A stretch of DNA of 64,000 nt, from NCBI GenBank assembly GCA_946478865.1, contig CAMLDO010000003.1, positions 62,001 through 126,000 on the forward strand, written 5' to 3'. The translations under genes and the position numbers were made by a program. Source of the DNA: an uncultured Methylobacillus sp. GTDB taxonomy: Bacteria > Pseudomonadota > Gammaproteobacteria > Burkholderiales > Methylophilaceae. Positions within the stretch are counted from its first letter, which is position 1; each line of letters starts with the position of its first letter. Positions 1 through 8,641 of this stretch are shown here, piece after piece. Under the pieces are notes generated by a model. It was not told where the DNA came from. It saw only the letters and a program-made list of their open reading frames with translations, and did not search any database.

Positions 1-313
1 GGGCTTCTCGCGCATGGAACAGCAGACGCTCGGCCTGCTGGTGCGCTGCCAGCGCCGCTCTCTGCCCAAGGCGATCCTGCCGGGAATCGATGACGAGCGC
101 TGCGTGCTGATCGCTGCGCTGCGGCTTGCGGTGCTGTTCCACCGTAACCGGCAGGATGCGGTATTACCCAAGCTATCCCTCGATTGGAACGGCAAGGGCT
201 TTCGGCTGCGGGCCGATCAGGAATGGCTCGCGCAAAATCCGCTGACCGAAAGTGCGCTCCACGCGGAAGCATCCTACTGGAAGGATGCCGGCGTGGAATT
301 TACGCTGGGCTGA
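1..313 (+). CDS. ppx: Exopolyphosphatase (Ppx/GppA family), C-terminal fragment
   Basis: The reading frame is open from the left edge, so only about the last 103 residues are present. The piece matches the C-terminal HD-like helical domain of Ppx/GppA phosphatases, with an 'LGLLVRCQRR' helix and an 'AALRLAVLFHR' helix. Ppx removes terminal phosphates from inorganic polyphosphate in the cytoplasm. It runs into the convergent ppk1 gene and the two coding ends overlap by 14 bases. The opposing arrangement of polyphosphate-degrading and polyphosphate-making genes supports the call. The internal ATG at base 14 is not the true start, because family members are about 300-500 residues long. Confidence 0.85.
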   Translation, partial: GFSRMEQQTLGLLVRCQRRSLPKAILPGIDDERCVLIAALRLAVLFHRNRQDAVLPKLSLDWNGKGFRLRADQEWLAQNPLTESALHAEASYWKDAGVEFTLG

Positions 314-2411
314 CCGTTGCCGTGGCTTCGCCAGGGATGACTTCCTGGCCGTAAGCACTCATGAGATATTGCTGCGCGCCGAAGGCCGCGCTACGCGAGC
401 TCTTCAGCCGGTAATTGCCTTCCGGCAGCATTTCCCACGCATTGGTATTGTCCTTGAGATAAGGCTGCAGGCCTTCCTTGATCACGCGCTTCTTGAGCTT
501 GGTATCGAGCAGCGGGAAACAGGCTTCGATCCGACGGAAGAAGTTGCGCGACATCCAGTCCGCGCTCGCGAGGTAAAGATCTTCCGCCTTGTCGTTGTAG
601 AAGTAGAAGATGCGCGAGTGTTCCAGGAAGCGGCCGACGATGGAGCGCACGCGGATGTTTTCCGACACGCCGGGCAATCCCGGCCGCAAGGCGCATACCC
701 CGCGTACGATAAGGTCGATTTCCACGCCCGCATTCGACGCCTCGTACAACGCCTGGATGATTTCCGGATCCAGTAGCGCGTTCATCTTGGCGATGATGTG
801 CGCTTTCCTGCCGGCACGCGCGTGCTCGGCCTCGGTATTGATCGCCTTTATCAGTTTTTGATGCAGCGTAAACGGCGACTGCCACAGATGCCGCAGCTTG
901 CTGGCGCGGCCGAGGCCGGTAAGCTGAGCGAACAGATCGTTCACATCCTCGCAGATTTCTTCGTTGGCGGTCAGCAGGCCGAAATCGGTGTAAAAGCGCG
1001 CGGTGCGCTGGTGGTAGTTGCCGGTCGAAAGGTGCACGTAGCGGCGCAGCCGGTCTTCTTCTCGCCGAACTACCATGGCCATCTTGGCGTGCGTCTTGTG
1101 GCCGACTACGCCGTATACCACATGCGCACCGGCGTTTTCGAGCTTCGCCGCCCAGTTGATGTTGGCCTCTTCGTCGAAGCGCGCCATGAGCTCTACCACC
1201 ACCGTCACTTCCGTGCCGCGCTTGGCGGCTTCGATGAGCGAGGTCATGAGCGTCGAGTCCGCGCTGGTGCGGTAGATCGTCATCTTGATCGCGAGCACGT
1301 TGACATCATTGGCGGCCTGCTGGATGAAGTCCACCACCGGGTTGAACGACTGGAAAGGATGATGCAGCAGGATGTCGCCCTTGCGCATCGCCTTGAAGAT
1401 GTCGTCCTGCTTGCCGGTTTCCCTGGGCATACGCGGAATGAAGGCCGGGAACTTGAGGTCCGGACGATCCACCCAGTCCGGCACCTGCATCATGCGCACC
1501 AGATTGACGAGACCGTTGACCTGGTAGAGGTCGTCCTGTTCCAGTCCGAACTGCTGCAGCAGGAATTCAGACATGCTCTGCGAGCAGTTGTCCGCGACTT
1601 CGAGCCGCACCGCGTCGCCATATTGGCGATGCGACAGTTCGCCTTGCAGTGCAAGACGCAGGTCGGTGGTACTTTCGTCGTCCAGTGACAACTCGCTGTT
1701 GCGCGTCACGCGGAACTGGTAGCAGCCGCGTACCGTCATGCCCGAGAACAATTCACTTACGTGGGCGTGCAGTATGGAAGAGAGGAACACGAAACCATAT
1801 TCATGACCTGCGATCTCGGCTGGCAGGCGGATGATGCGCGGCAGCGCCCGCGGCGCCTGCACGATGGCGATGCCGGAATTGCGGCCGAAGGCGTCCTTGC
1901 CTTCCAGCTCCACGGCGAAATTGAGGCTCTTGTTGAGCACGCGCGGGAATGGATGTGACGGATCGAGCCCGATCGGCGTCAGGATAGGCATGAGCTCGCG
2001 GAAGAAATAGGCGCGAATCCATTCCTGCTGCGCTTCGTTCCAGTGGGTGCGGCGCAGGAAGCGTATGCCCTGCTCCGCGAGTTGCGGCAGGACCACGTCG
2101 TTGAGTACCTGATATTGTCGCGCGACGAGCTGGTGGGCTTCATCGCTGACGCGCGCCATGGTTTGTCGCGGCGTCAGGCCGTCGGGCGACGTGCTGGGGG
2201 CGCCGAACTCGATCTGTTCCTTGACGTCTGCAACCCGCACCTCGAAAAATTCGTCGAGATTGCTGCTGACAATGCACAGGAACTTGAGCCGCTCGAGCAG
2301 CGGATTGCGCGCGTCCTCGGCTTGTGCAAGGACGCGGCGGTTGAACTCGAGGATTCCGAGTTCGCGATTGAGGAAATTCTCCGGCGACATGATGAGCCTG
2401 GGCAATGCCAT
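300..2411 (-). CDS. ppk: Polyphosphate kinase 1
   Basis: PPK1 reversibly transfers the gamma phosphate of ATP onto polyphosphate. The start chosen gives 703 residues, the usual family length. The N-terminal domain has the typical 'FLNRELGILEFNRRV' and 'SSNLDEFFEVRV' blocks. The two catalytic histidine regions are present: 'GHKTHAKM' near residue 438 and 'LEHSRIFYFYN' near residue 598. The frame stays open to 2555, but that extension reads into yggX and has no PPK character, so I reject it. ATG at 2390 (MSPENFL) is an equally good alternative start; neither has a clear Shine-Dalgarno sequence. It lies 52 nt downstream of yggX on the same strand and overlaps ppx tail to tail. Confidence 0.95.
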   Translation of the reverse strand: MALPRLIMSPENFLNRELGILEFNRRVLAQAEDARNPLLERLKFLCIVSSNLDEFFEVRVADVKEQIEFGAPSTSPDGLTPRQTMARVSDEAHQLVARQYQVLNDVVLPQLAEQGIRFLRRTHWNEAQQEWIRAYFFRELMPILTPIGLDPSHPFPRVLNKSLNFAVELEGKDAFGRNSGIAIVQAPRALPRIIRLPAEIAGHEYGFVFLSSILHAHVSELFSGMTVRGCYQFRVTRNSELSLDDESTTDLRLALQGELSHRQYGDAVRLEVADNCSQSMSEFLLQQFGLEQDDLYQVNGLVNLVRMMQVPDWVDRPDLKFPAFIPRMPRETGKQDDIFKAMRKGDILLHHPFQSFNPVVDFIQQAANDVNVLAIKMTIYRTSADSTLMTSLIEAAKRGTEVTVVVELMARFDEEANINWAAKLENAGAHVVYGVVGHKTHAKMAMVVRREEDRLRRYVHLSTGNYHQRTARFYTDFGLLTANEEICEDVNDLFAQLTGLGRASKLRHLWQSPFTLHQKLIKAINTEAEHARAGRKAHIIAKMNALLDPEIIQALYEASNAGVEIDLIVRGVCALRPGLPGVSENIRVRSIVGRFLEHSRIFYFYNDKAEDLYLASADWMSRNFFRRIEACFPLLDTKLKKRVIKEGLQPYLKDNTNAWEMLPEGNYRLKSSRSAAFGAQQYLMSAYGQEVIPGEATATVSPA

Positions 2412-2463
2412 GGTAAAGCTCAGCAGTCTATCGGCCGAATATGAAGGATTTGTGACAGACCCG

Positions 2464-2736
2464 TTACTGCTTGGGCGGTACGTAACCGGAAGCCTGCTCC
2501 GCACCGGCACCGAAGAAGTAAGCCTCGGTCTGCTCCTTGAGGTACTGGCGTGCACGCGGGTCGGCCAGGCTCAGGCGGTTTTCGTTCACCAGCATGGTCT
2601 GGTGCTTGAGCCAGCCTGCCCAGGCTTCCTTGGAGACGCTTTCGTAAATGCGCTTGCCGAGCTCGCCGGGATAAGGAGGAAAGTCCATGCCTTCCGCCTC
2701 GCGGCCGAGTTTGACGCAGTTCACCATTCTTGCCAT
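2464..2736 (-). CDS. yggX: Fe(2+)-trafficking / oxidative damage protection protein YggX
   Basis: This 90-residue protein matches the YggX family throughout: it starts '[11 protein letters not shown]', carries '[16 protein letters not shown]' and ends with the '[12 protein letters not shown]' region. Cys7 is the conserved single cysteine linked to protecting Fe-S clusters from oxidation. The frame extends upstream, but the ATG at 2736 has an AAAGGA Shine-Dalgarno sequence about 7 nt away and gives the exact family length. It lies just upstream of ppk1 on the same strand, so the two may be co-transcribed. Confidence 0.95.
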   Translation of the reverse strand: MARMVNCVKLGREAEGMDFPPYPGELGKRIYESVSKEAWAGWLKHQTMLVNENRLSLADPRARQYLKEQTEAYFFGAGAEQASGYVPPKQ

Positions 2737-2807
2737 TGCCGTATTCCTTTGATGTTTCCGAAAGTAGCCATGATAGCTGATGCCGCCAGTCAGGGCGAGG
2801 CTGGGAA

Positions 2808-2833
2808 GCCCCTCTCCCCGTCGGGAGAAGGGC
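2808..2833. repeat. Imperfect inverted repeat (GCCCCTCTCCC...)
   Basis: GCCCCTCTCCC at 2808-2818 and GGGAGAAGGGC at 2823-2833 form an 11-bp stem with one mismatch and a CGTC loop. It lies between the 3' end of the TonB-receptor gene and yggX. There is no T-run on either side, so it is not a clear intrinsic terminator. It resembles the C/T-rich interspersed hairpins found in many proteobacterial genomes. No second copy is evident in this window. Confidence 0.4.
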
Positions 2834-2839
2834 AGAGGG

Positions 2840-4957
2840 CTAGAATTCGCCGCGTAACCCGAACAGCACGGAGCGGCCGCCAAGCGGAGCGATATCCTTG
2901 AGGACGGACGTATGCTCGCGCGCTTCCTCGTCCAGCAAATTGGTCGCCTTGACGAAGGCATCGAGGTGCAGCTTGGTCGGCAGGTGATAGCTCAGCGTGG
3001 CATCGACCATGGTGTAGCCGTCGGTCGGACGCTCATTGTCGGCGACGCGATCCTGCTCGAAGGTATGCGTTACATCCAGCGAGGCGCCGAAGCGGCTCAG
3101 GGCATAATCCACACCGAAGCCCAGGCGCAGCGGCGAGATGCGCGGCAACGGATCACCCGTTCGGCGATTGGTGGCGCGTACGTAATCGCCCTTGAGGCGC
3201 AGGTCCAGTGCTCCCGTGCCTTCGTAGACATGGAACTTGCCGGCGAATTCCAGGCCGCGGAAGACAGCGGGCACTGCCATGGTCACGGCTTCGTCCATGA
3301 TTTCCTCGCCCGAACCGTCGGCGACGCCGTCGTTATCCAGGTCCGCCGGATTCAACTCGCCATCTGCGCCACGCATGTTGCCAGTCGAGAATGGCGTGAT
3401 GTAATTATTGAAGCGGGTATAGAAACCGGTCACGCTGAAGCTGTGACCTCCCTGCTTCCAGCGCAATTGCAGATCGACTCCATTGGATTTCTCCACCGAG
3501 AGGTCGCGGTCACCCACTTCGTATTGGCCGGTGGCTGCATGGGGACCATTGGAGTAGAGCTCGTAGTAAGTGGGCGCACGCTCACTGTGCGACAGGTTCC
3601 CTGTCAGCGTCCAGGCTTCATTGAGCTTGAACAGCGCGCCGCCGGAGAAACTGGTGGGCGTGAAGTTTTGGCTGTCGCGATTGCCGAAGCGGCCATTCGG
3701 GCCGCCACCATCGGACGAGACTTCGGCCCGCTCGAGGCGGCTGCCGAAGGAAAGCTTGAGCGCGTCATCGAAGGCGGCGAGCGGCCATTCCTCATAGATC
3801 CAGGCGGCTTGCGTGTCGGTCTGCACTTTCGGGATAAGCGCCTCTTCGCCGTTTGCGCTGAAATCGCTGCGGTGAAACTGTACCCCGACCACGCCCGTCA
3901 GCGGTCCCAATGGGCCATGGGCGGCTTCCAGTGAACCTTCCCAGCCTTTGTTCTCGAAAGTCGTGCCGACCTCGCCGTCCTCGATTTCCTGATGCTCGTA
4001 GTCGATGCGGGCGAGTCGGCCTTTGATGCGGGTAATCGCAGTGCCGAGGTCGCGCGCTTCGCCGGCCATGTCCCAGCGGCGGCTGTTCATGTCGATGCGT
4101 ACATTCGGTTCGGCCACCGTGCCGTAATTGGAGTTGAATTCCGAGTAGGAAATCCCCGCATAACCATGCTCGCCGGTAAGCGAGGCGCCGAGCGCTCCGC
4201 CTTTGCTTTGCGAGGAGCTGTTGCGCAAGGTGCCGCGGTCTTCTTCGCTTTGAGGATCATCGCGCCGCAATTTGGATGAACGTGCATAACCGGGAATGTC
4301 CAGGTCGTCAGTATCACGCGTGTAGGCATCGGCATGGATTGCGAATTGTCCGTTGCCCGCTTCCAGCAAGGCGGAGTTGCCGCGCTGCTTGTCCGCGCCG
4401 CCAATGCGCGTTTCCGCACGCCCGCTCACGCCTTCGATGGGATCGCGCGGGATACGGTTGTCGAGCGTGTTGACCACGCCGCCCACCGCGCTGCCGCCAT
4501 ATTGCAGGGCTGCGGGGCCGCGTACTACGTCGATTTGTTCGATCGCGAGTGGGTCGATCGGTACGGCGTGGTCAGGACTAAGCGAAGATGCATCAATGAG
4601 CCCGATACCGTTCTGCATCAAGCGGATACGGTCGCCATCGAGACCGCGGATGACCGGGCGCGAGGCGTTTGGGCCGAAATAGCTGGAATGTACGCCCGGC
4701 GTACCATTCAGGGTTTCGCCCAGCGTGCTTTGCTGCCGCAGCATCAGTTCGCGGCTGTTGATCACGGAAACCGGAGGCACCAGTTCATCGAGCGTGCTGC
4801 CGAGCGGGTTGGCGGTCACGGAAGTGGTGGGCAGCTCGATATGGATGGAGTGCTCGTGTTCGTCTTCGGCATGTGTCTGTTTCGCCATCAGGGCGAGGGC
4901 GGCGGCAAGCGCAACGGATAGCGCACGCGCTTCCGGCGTGCGGATATTCTTGTTCAT
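2840..4957 (-). CDS. TonB-dependent outer-membrane receptor, ZnuD-like
   Basis: The 705-residue protein has an N-terminal signal peptide (cut probably after 'KQTHA'), then a short acidic/His stretch 'EDEHEHS'. The plug domain contains '[18 protein letters not shown]', '[18 protein letters not shown]' and '[14 protein letters not shown]'-type signatures. The rest is a beta-barrel ending in an aromatic residue (GEF), as outer-membrane proteins do. The plug and the '[18 protein letters not shown]' barrel segment resemble the neisserial zinc receptor ZnuD by memory. The central His/Asp-rich loop of neisserial ZnuD is not seen here, so the substrate is uncertain (zinc, another metal or a chelate). 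A small exported Cys-containing protein is encoded 88 nt upstream on the same strand. I see no Zur or Fur box before it. Confidence 0.85.
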   Translation of the reverse strand: MNKNIRTPEARALSVALAAALALMAKQTHAEDEHEHSIHIELPTTSVTANPLGSTLDELVPPVSVINSRELMLRQQSTLGETLNGTPGVHSSYFGPNASRPVIRGLDGDRIRLMQNGIGLIDASSLSPDHAVPIDPLAIEQIDVVRGPAALQYGGSAVGGVVNTLDNRIPRDPIEGVSGRAETRIGGADKQRGNSALLEAGNGQFAIHADAYTRDTDDLDIPGYARSSKLRRDDPQSEEDRGTLRNSSSQSKGGALGASLTGEHGYAGISYSEFNSNYGTVAEPNVRIDMNSRRWDMAGEARDLGTAITRIKGRLARIDYEHQEIEDGEVGTTFENKGWEGSLEAAHGPLGPLTGVVGVQFHRSDFSANGEEALIPKVQTDTQAAWIYEEWPLAAFDDALKLSFGSRLERAEVSSDGGGPNGRFGNRDSQNFTPTSFSGGALFKLNEAWTLTGNLSHSERAPTYYELYSNGPHAATGQYEVGDRDLSVEKSNGVDLQLRWKQGGHSFSVTGFYTRFNNYITPFSTGNMRGADGELNPADLDNDGVADGSGEEIMDEAVTMAVPAVFRGLEFAGKFHVYEGTGALDLRLKGDYVRATNRRTGDPLPRISPLRLGFGVDYALSRFGASLDVTHTFEQDRVADNERPTDGYTMVDATLSYHLPTKLHLDAFVKATNLLDEEAREHTSVLKDIAPLGGRSVLFGLRGEF

Positions 4958-5045
4958 GGAATATGTCTCTCTGAAAATGAATGACGGCGCCGGCCTGTAT
5001 CAACGGCACGGTCGCAGCAAGCCTGTTATTCAGGCGTCAGAAACT

Positions 5046-5351
5046 TCAGGAGACGAAAGGAGGTGCCCGTGCCGGATAGGCGAAGAGATGAAGGGCGTCG
5101 GCCGCATGGACCGCCACTGTGACGATAGTCCCTTCGGCCGGGATATGCGGCAGTATGAATGCGGGCGTGGCCGGTACGGCATTGGCCAGCTTGGCGTAGG
5201 TTACGCACTGTTCGCACGGCGCGTTGTGTTTCTTGTCCTGCTGTTGTTCCTGCGCGTCCGTCAGGTGGGTGACGGCGTGCATGGCCGAGCCCTGTTGGCC
5301 GAGGCCGAACAGGAGCGCGAGAGTCAGTACGAGGAACATGCGCCGCAACAT
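5046..5351 (-). CDS. Small exported protein with a CxxC motif (DUF2946-like)
   Basis: The 101-residue product begins with a hydrophobic signal ('LVLTLALLFGLGQQGSA'). It then has a polar Gln/Lys/His segment and a 'PCEQCVTYAKLANA' motif. This layout resembles short DUF2946-type proteins often found beside metal-related TonB receptors, but I cannot assign a function. A second in-frame ATG at 5339 gives a more compact signal peptide. A TAGAAT -10-like hexamer lies only 7 nt before the first ATG, so the mRNA may be nearly leaderless if that ATG is used. It probably forms a unit with the downstream receptor. Confidence 0.7.
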   Translation of the reverse strand: MLRRMFLVLTLALLFGLGQQGSAMHAVTHLTDAQEQQQDKKHNAPCEQCVTYAKLANAVPATPAFILPHIPAEGTIVTVAVHAADALHLFAYPARAPPFVS

Positions 5352-5358
5352 GAGCGGG

Positions 5359-5364
5359 ATTCTA
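5359..5364 (-). promoter_or_regulatory. Probable -10 element (TAGAAT) of the small exported protein/receptor unit
   Basis: On the minus strand TAGAAT is followed by 7 nt and then the first ATG of the 101-residue gene. A weak TTAATT lies 18 bp upstream as a possible -35. The c-di-GMP enzyme gene ends at 5385, so this 33-nt gap is the only place for a promoter. Confidence 0.35.
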
Positions 5365-5384
5365 GCAGATCAATGTGCGGAAAA

Positions 5385-8090
5385 TTAAGAAGCCTGTGTT
5401 GCAAAGAAGGGAGGAATATCGTCAGACGGCAGCGGTTTGCTGATGAGATAGCCCTGAATCTGGTCGCAGCCGAGGTCGCGCAAGTACTCCATCTGCTCGC
5501 GCGTCTCCACGCCTTCGGCAATGATTTCCATCTTGAGGATGTGCCCGAGCTGCACGATGGCGCGCACGATTTCCTGATTGTCGGGGTCCTCGGTCAGGTC
5601 GTGCACGAACGACCGGTCGATCTTGAGCTTGTCCAGCGACAGGCGCTTGAGGTAGGACAAACTGGAATAGCCCGTGCCGAAGTCGTCGATGGAAAGCTGG
5701 ACGCCAATTTCCTTGAGCGTATGCAGCGTCTTGATCGCGGTTTCCGTATCCTGCAGCAGAATGGACTCCGTCAGCTCCAGCTCCAGCAGGTGCGGTGCCA
5801 GCCTGGTGGCGTCCAGAACGCGCGATACGGTTTCGATGATATTGCCATGGCGGAATTGCGCGGCGGACAGATTGACCGCCATGACCAGCTCCGGCATTCC
5901 GCTGCGTTGCCAGGCCATTGCCTGTCGGCATGCCTGCTCCAGCACCCATTCGCCGATAGCGATGATCAACCCGCATTGTTCCGCTACCGGAATGAACTGA
6001 TTGGGCGGAATCCATTCGCCACGCGCATGCTGCCAGCGGATCAAGGCCTCAGTCCCGATAATGTGTCCGTCGGCGATATCCACCTGGGGCTGGAAATGCA
6101 GCGTGAACTCCCCCTGGCGCACGGCATGATGCAGATCGGTCTGAATCTGCATGCGGCGCTTGGCATCGATGTTCATCTGCTCGGTAAAGAAGCGGTAGTT
6201 GTTGCGCCCGCCTTCCTTGGCCCGGTAAAGCGCGATATCCGCGTTCTTGCGCAAGGTATCGAAATCCGTCCCGTCATGGGGATACACGCTGATACCGATA
6301 CTGAAAGTGGTATGCAGAGTGCTGTTGCCGAGATGAAAGCTCTCCTGCGAGGCCGCCAGCATGCTCTGGGCAATACGGCCGATTTCCGCCATCTCGCCTA
6401 TGCCGGCCAACAGAATCATGAATTCGTCGCCCCCCTCGCGGCTCAGCATATGCTTCGCTCCGAGACAGTGTCGAAGGCGTGCTACCACGTCGACCAGCAA
6501 CTCGTCCCCCACGGCATGGCCCAGGCTGTCGTTGATTTCCTTGAAGCTGTCGAGATCGAGGAACAGCATCGCCAGCGGTTGGTCCGGGTGCTGTTCGAGC
6601 GCCTCCTCGAACCTTTCCCGCAGCAGGCGGCGGTTGGGCAGGCGCGTCAAGGGATCATGCCGTGCAAGAAAGGCCAGTTGGTTTTCCGCCGCTTCACGGC
6701 GTGCATGAGCCCGCAGGGTACAGATGCCGAAGGCGAGGTCATCCGCAAGTTCTTCCAGCAATGTCACCTCTTCCGCGGCAAAGCTGCAGGGTTCGGGCGA
6801 GTAGATGGCGAGCGCCCCGAAAACCTGCCCTTCCTCGCGTAAAGGCAGGGAGATGCTGGACTGATAGCCTTGGCGTATCGCCGATTCGCGCCAAGGGCGC
6901 ATCTGGGGGTTGGTGAGGTAATCCTGGTTGACCGAGGTGGTTCCCGTGCGGATCGAAAGGCCGGTGGGGCCCTGTCCCGACTCGTTATCGCTCCAGCTAA
7001 TGTTAATGCTTTGCAGGTAATCCTGTCCGTAGCCATGCTCCGCGACTGGCCGTACGGAACGGGCCTGGTTGTGTTCCGCATATCCGACCCAGGCCATGCT
7101 GTAGCCACCTGTTTCCACAATCATCCGACAGATGTCATCCAGCAGCCTCTGTTCCTCCGAAGCATGAATCAGGATCTGGTTACACTGGCTGAGCAGGCGA
7201 AGCGCACGATTCAGGCGATGCTGCGCCTGCTCGGCGACGCGCTGCTGGGTAATGTCATGGAAAGTCGAGACCACGGAGATTTCCGTGGTCGATTCCGTTG
7301 CCGGCACCGGTTGCGAGTTGATGGAAATCCACACCAGTTCATCGTTCGGCCGGCGTACGCCCATCACCACATCGTGTACCGGCTTGCCGGTTCGTGTCGC
7401 TACGGTCGAAGGGTAATCATCCATGAGAAAGGGGGAACCATCTTCATGAATGGTGACCCAGACGGGCGAACTTGCGGAAAGCCCCAGTATTTCTTCCGAA
7501 GGACGGCCAAGAATGCGTGCGGCTGCCGGATTGATGGCGATGATCCTGCCGTCGGAGGATTGCCCCACTACACCTTCTGCCATGACCGAAACCACTGTGT
7601 GATATAGCCACTCGCTGCGTCGCAAATCGCTTTCCGTACGCTTCAGCTCCGTGACATCGAGGGCGGTAAGCAGTACCAGATCGGTTTTGCCTGCGGTATC
7701 GCAAACCGGTTCCAGTGCCCAATCCCAATAGGTGAAGTTTTCCCCCTGCCCGGCGGCATGAGGCGCGGCAGCCAGGCGAGAGGGCTGGCCGTTCTCGATG
7801 GCATGCCGAAGCAGGTGGTTCAGTTCCGCGAAATGTGCGGCATTGTCGGGAAACAACTGATCATAGTGATGCGCCTGGAGATCTTCCGGCAGCTTGTCGA
7901 AAAGACGGGCGAAATTATCGTTGACGCGCACACAGCAACCGCGGCGGTCGAAGATTGCGATCGGAAAGGTCGAGCGCCCAAACATTGCCTCGATGATTTT
8001 TTGCTGGCTCGGCAGGTTGTCAGCCATTTCGCTCAGGCATACCAGACAATCACCCAACTCGCGATGCGTGGAGGTTGGCGTTTTTTTCAT
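5385..8090 (-). CDS. Cyclic di-GMP signalling protein: PAS-PAS-GAF-GGDEF-EAL
   Basis: The 901-residue protein has two PAS modules (about 35-155 and 160-285) and a GAF domain (about 300-455). A GGDEF domain follows, with an intact 'REGGDEF' near residue 555, and then an EAL domain. The EAL domain keeps its own signature ('TEALIRW' near 682), 'DDFGTGYSS' near 802, 'KIDRSFV' and 'EGVET'. Both catalytic centres look intact, so it could make or degrade c-di-GMP; many such hybrids act mainly as phosphodiesterases. There is no transmembrane segment, so the sensors are cytoplasmic. A YcgR (PilZ) effector and the pilMNOPQ operon elsewhere in the window are plausible targets. The gene stands alone with an AT-rich upstream region. 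Confidence 0.95.
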   Translation of the reverse strand: MKKTPTSTHRELGDCLVCLSEMADNLPSQQKIIEAMFGRSTFPIAIFDRRGCCVRVNDNFARLFDKLPEDLQAHHYDQLFPDNAAHFAELNHLLRHAIENGQPSRLAAAPHAAGQGENFTYWDWALEPVCDTAGKTDLVLLTALDVTELKRTESDLRRSEWLYHTVVSVMAEGVVGQSSDGRIIAINPAAARILGRPSEEILGLSASSPVWVTIHEDGSPFLMDDYPSTVATRTGKPVHDVVMGVRRPNDELVWISINSQPVPATESTTEISVVSTFHDITQQRVAEQAQHRLNRALRLLSQCNQILIHASEEQRLLDDICRMIVETGGYSMAWVGYAEHNQARSVRPVAEHGYGQDYLQSINISWSDNESGQGPTGLSIRTGTTSVNQDYLTNPQMRPWRESAIRQGYQSSISLPLREEGQVFGALAIYSPEPCSFAAEEVTLLEELADDLAFGICTLRAHARREAAENQLAFLARHDPLTRLPNRRLLRERFEEALEQHPDQPLAMLFLDLDSFKEINDSLGHAVGDELLVDVVARLRHCLGAKHMLSREGGDEFMILLAGIGEMAEIGRIAQSMLAASQESFHLGNSTLHTTFSIGISVYPHDGTDFDTLRKNADIALYRAKEGGRNNYRFFTEQMNIDAKRRMQIQTDLHHAVRQGEFTLHFQPQVDIADGHIIGTEALIRWQHARGEWIPPNQFIPVAEQCGLIIAIGEWVLEQACRQAMAWQRSGMPELVMAVNLSAAQFRHGNIIETVSRVLDATRLAPHLLELELTESILLQDTETAIKTLHTLKEIGVQLSIDDFGTGYSSLSYLKRLSLDKLKIDRSFVHDLTEDPDNQEIVRAIVQLGHILKMEIIAEGVETREQMEYLRDLGCDQIQGYLISKPLPSDDIPPFFATQAS

Positions 8091-8180
8091 GGTCTATTCA
8101 CCGGTTCGCGACGCAAGCCTCTGAAAGTCGTACAATTTCCCTGCATGGAAGTACTGCAAGGATAACGACATAACTAAAAG

Positions 8181-8197
8181 CCTACAACAAGTGTAGG
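8181..8197. repeat. Short palindrome CCTACA-N5-TGTAGG
   Basis: A 6-bp perfect inverted repeat with a 5-nt spacer lies about 90 bp upstream of the c-di-GMP enzyme gene, in an AT-rich stretch. It could be an operator or a small hairpin. On the plus strand it is followed by AATTTT, which is too weak for a confident terminator. Confidence 0.3.
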
Positions 8198-8284
8198 AAT
8201 TTTCCCGAATTATATTTTGGATATCTTGTTGCCGCCTGCGCCGAGCCTATCTTAACTGCTAGGTTTCATCGGCAGCGAGAGAAG

Positions 8285-8641
8285 TCATACTGCGTGCATC
8301 GAGATTGGGAGGGTTGCATGCAGAATGAAGATAAGCAGAAGAATATATCGGAACAGCACAGCTCCACCTGGCACCACCGGCTGTTCGACGTGGCCGCCGA
8401 GAATTTCCCCTACCCGATACTGCTTGCGACAGCCGATGTCGGTCAGGTTCTGTCCCTGGTCCCCCACCCCCATCAGCCGGCGCTGCAGGTAGTTCATCTG
8501 GGGCAGGTTGCCGGTCAAATTGTGATAGGCGAGCACGAGGACCTGCTCGTGCGTGCTCGTACCGGAGAGCAGTTTGAGGGAGTAATCAGCGAGAACTATG
8601 GCGGTCGTTGCCGCCTGCTTATTCGGCCGGCGGACCGTTAA
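8285..8641 (-). other. Unresolved open stretch downstream of lipA; possible gene remnant
   Basis: The interval from 8091 to 8637 holds no gene I recognise. On the minus strand one frame is open from inside the lipA 3' end to 8285. It has a first ATG at 8536, and its codons in the upstream two thirds favour G/C in third position like real genes nearby. The putative peptide contains 'HEQVLVLAYHNLTGNLPQMN' and ends in a hydrophobic tail. No start with a Shine-Dalgarno sequence is visible. An opposing plus-strand frame (8294-8641) has antisense-like composition. It may be a decayed gene, an uncharacterised short gene or an untranslated region. The rest (8091-8284) is AT-rich and probably carries the promoter of the c-di-GMP enzyme gene. 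Confidence 0.3.

Noticed and set aside
2412..2555. N-terminal extension of ppk1 to 2555
   Set aside because: The added residues are Ser/Arg-rich without PPK similarity and overlap yggX by 92 bases.
2808..2833. C/T-rich hairpin as an intrinsic terminator of the receptor gene
   Set aside because: It has no T-run on either side; it is kept only as an inverted repeat.
4958..5045. Zur or Fur box before the ZnuD-like receptor
   Set aside because: No palindrome resembling either consensus was found in the 88-nt gap.
4725..6842. Plus-strand 705-codon open frame across the TonB receptor 5' end and the c-di-GMP gene
   Set aside because: It is antisense to two well-supported genes, is rich in His, Arg, Val and Gln as antisense frames are in GC-rich DNA, and shows no domain.
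8294..8641. Plus-strand 115-codon open frame downstream of lipA
   Set aside because: Third-position composition is poorer than that of the opposite strand and the peptide looks antisense. No Shine-Dalgarno sequence is seen, so it is left inside the unresolved-region entry.
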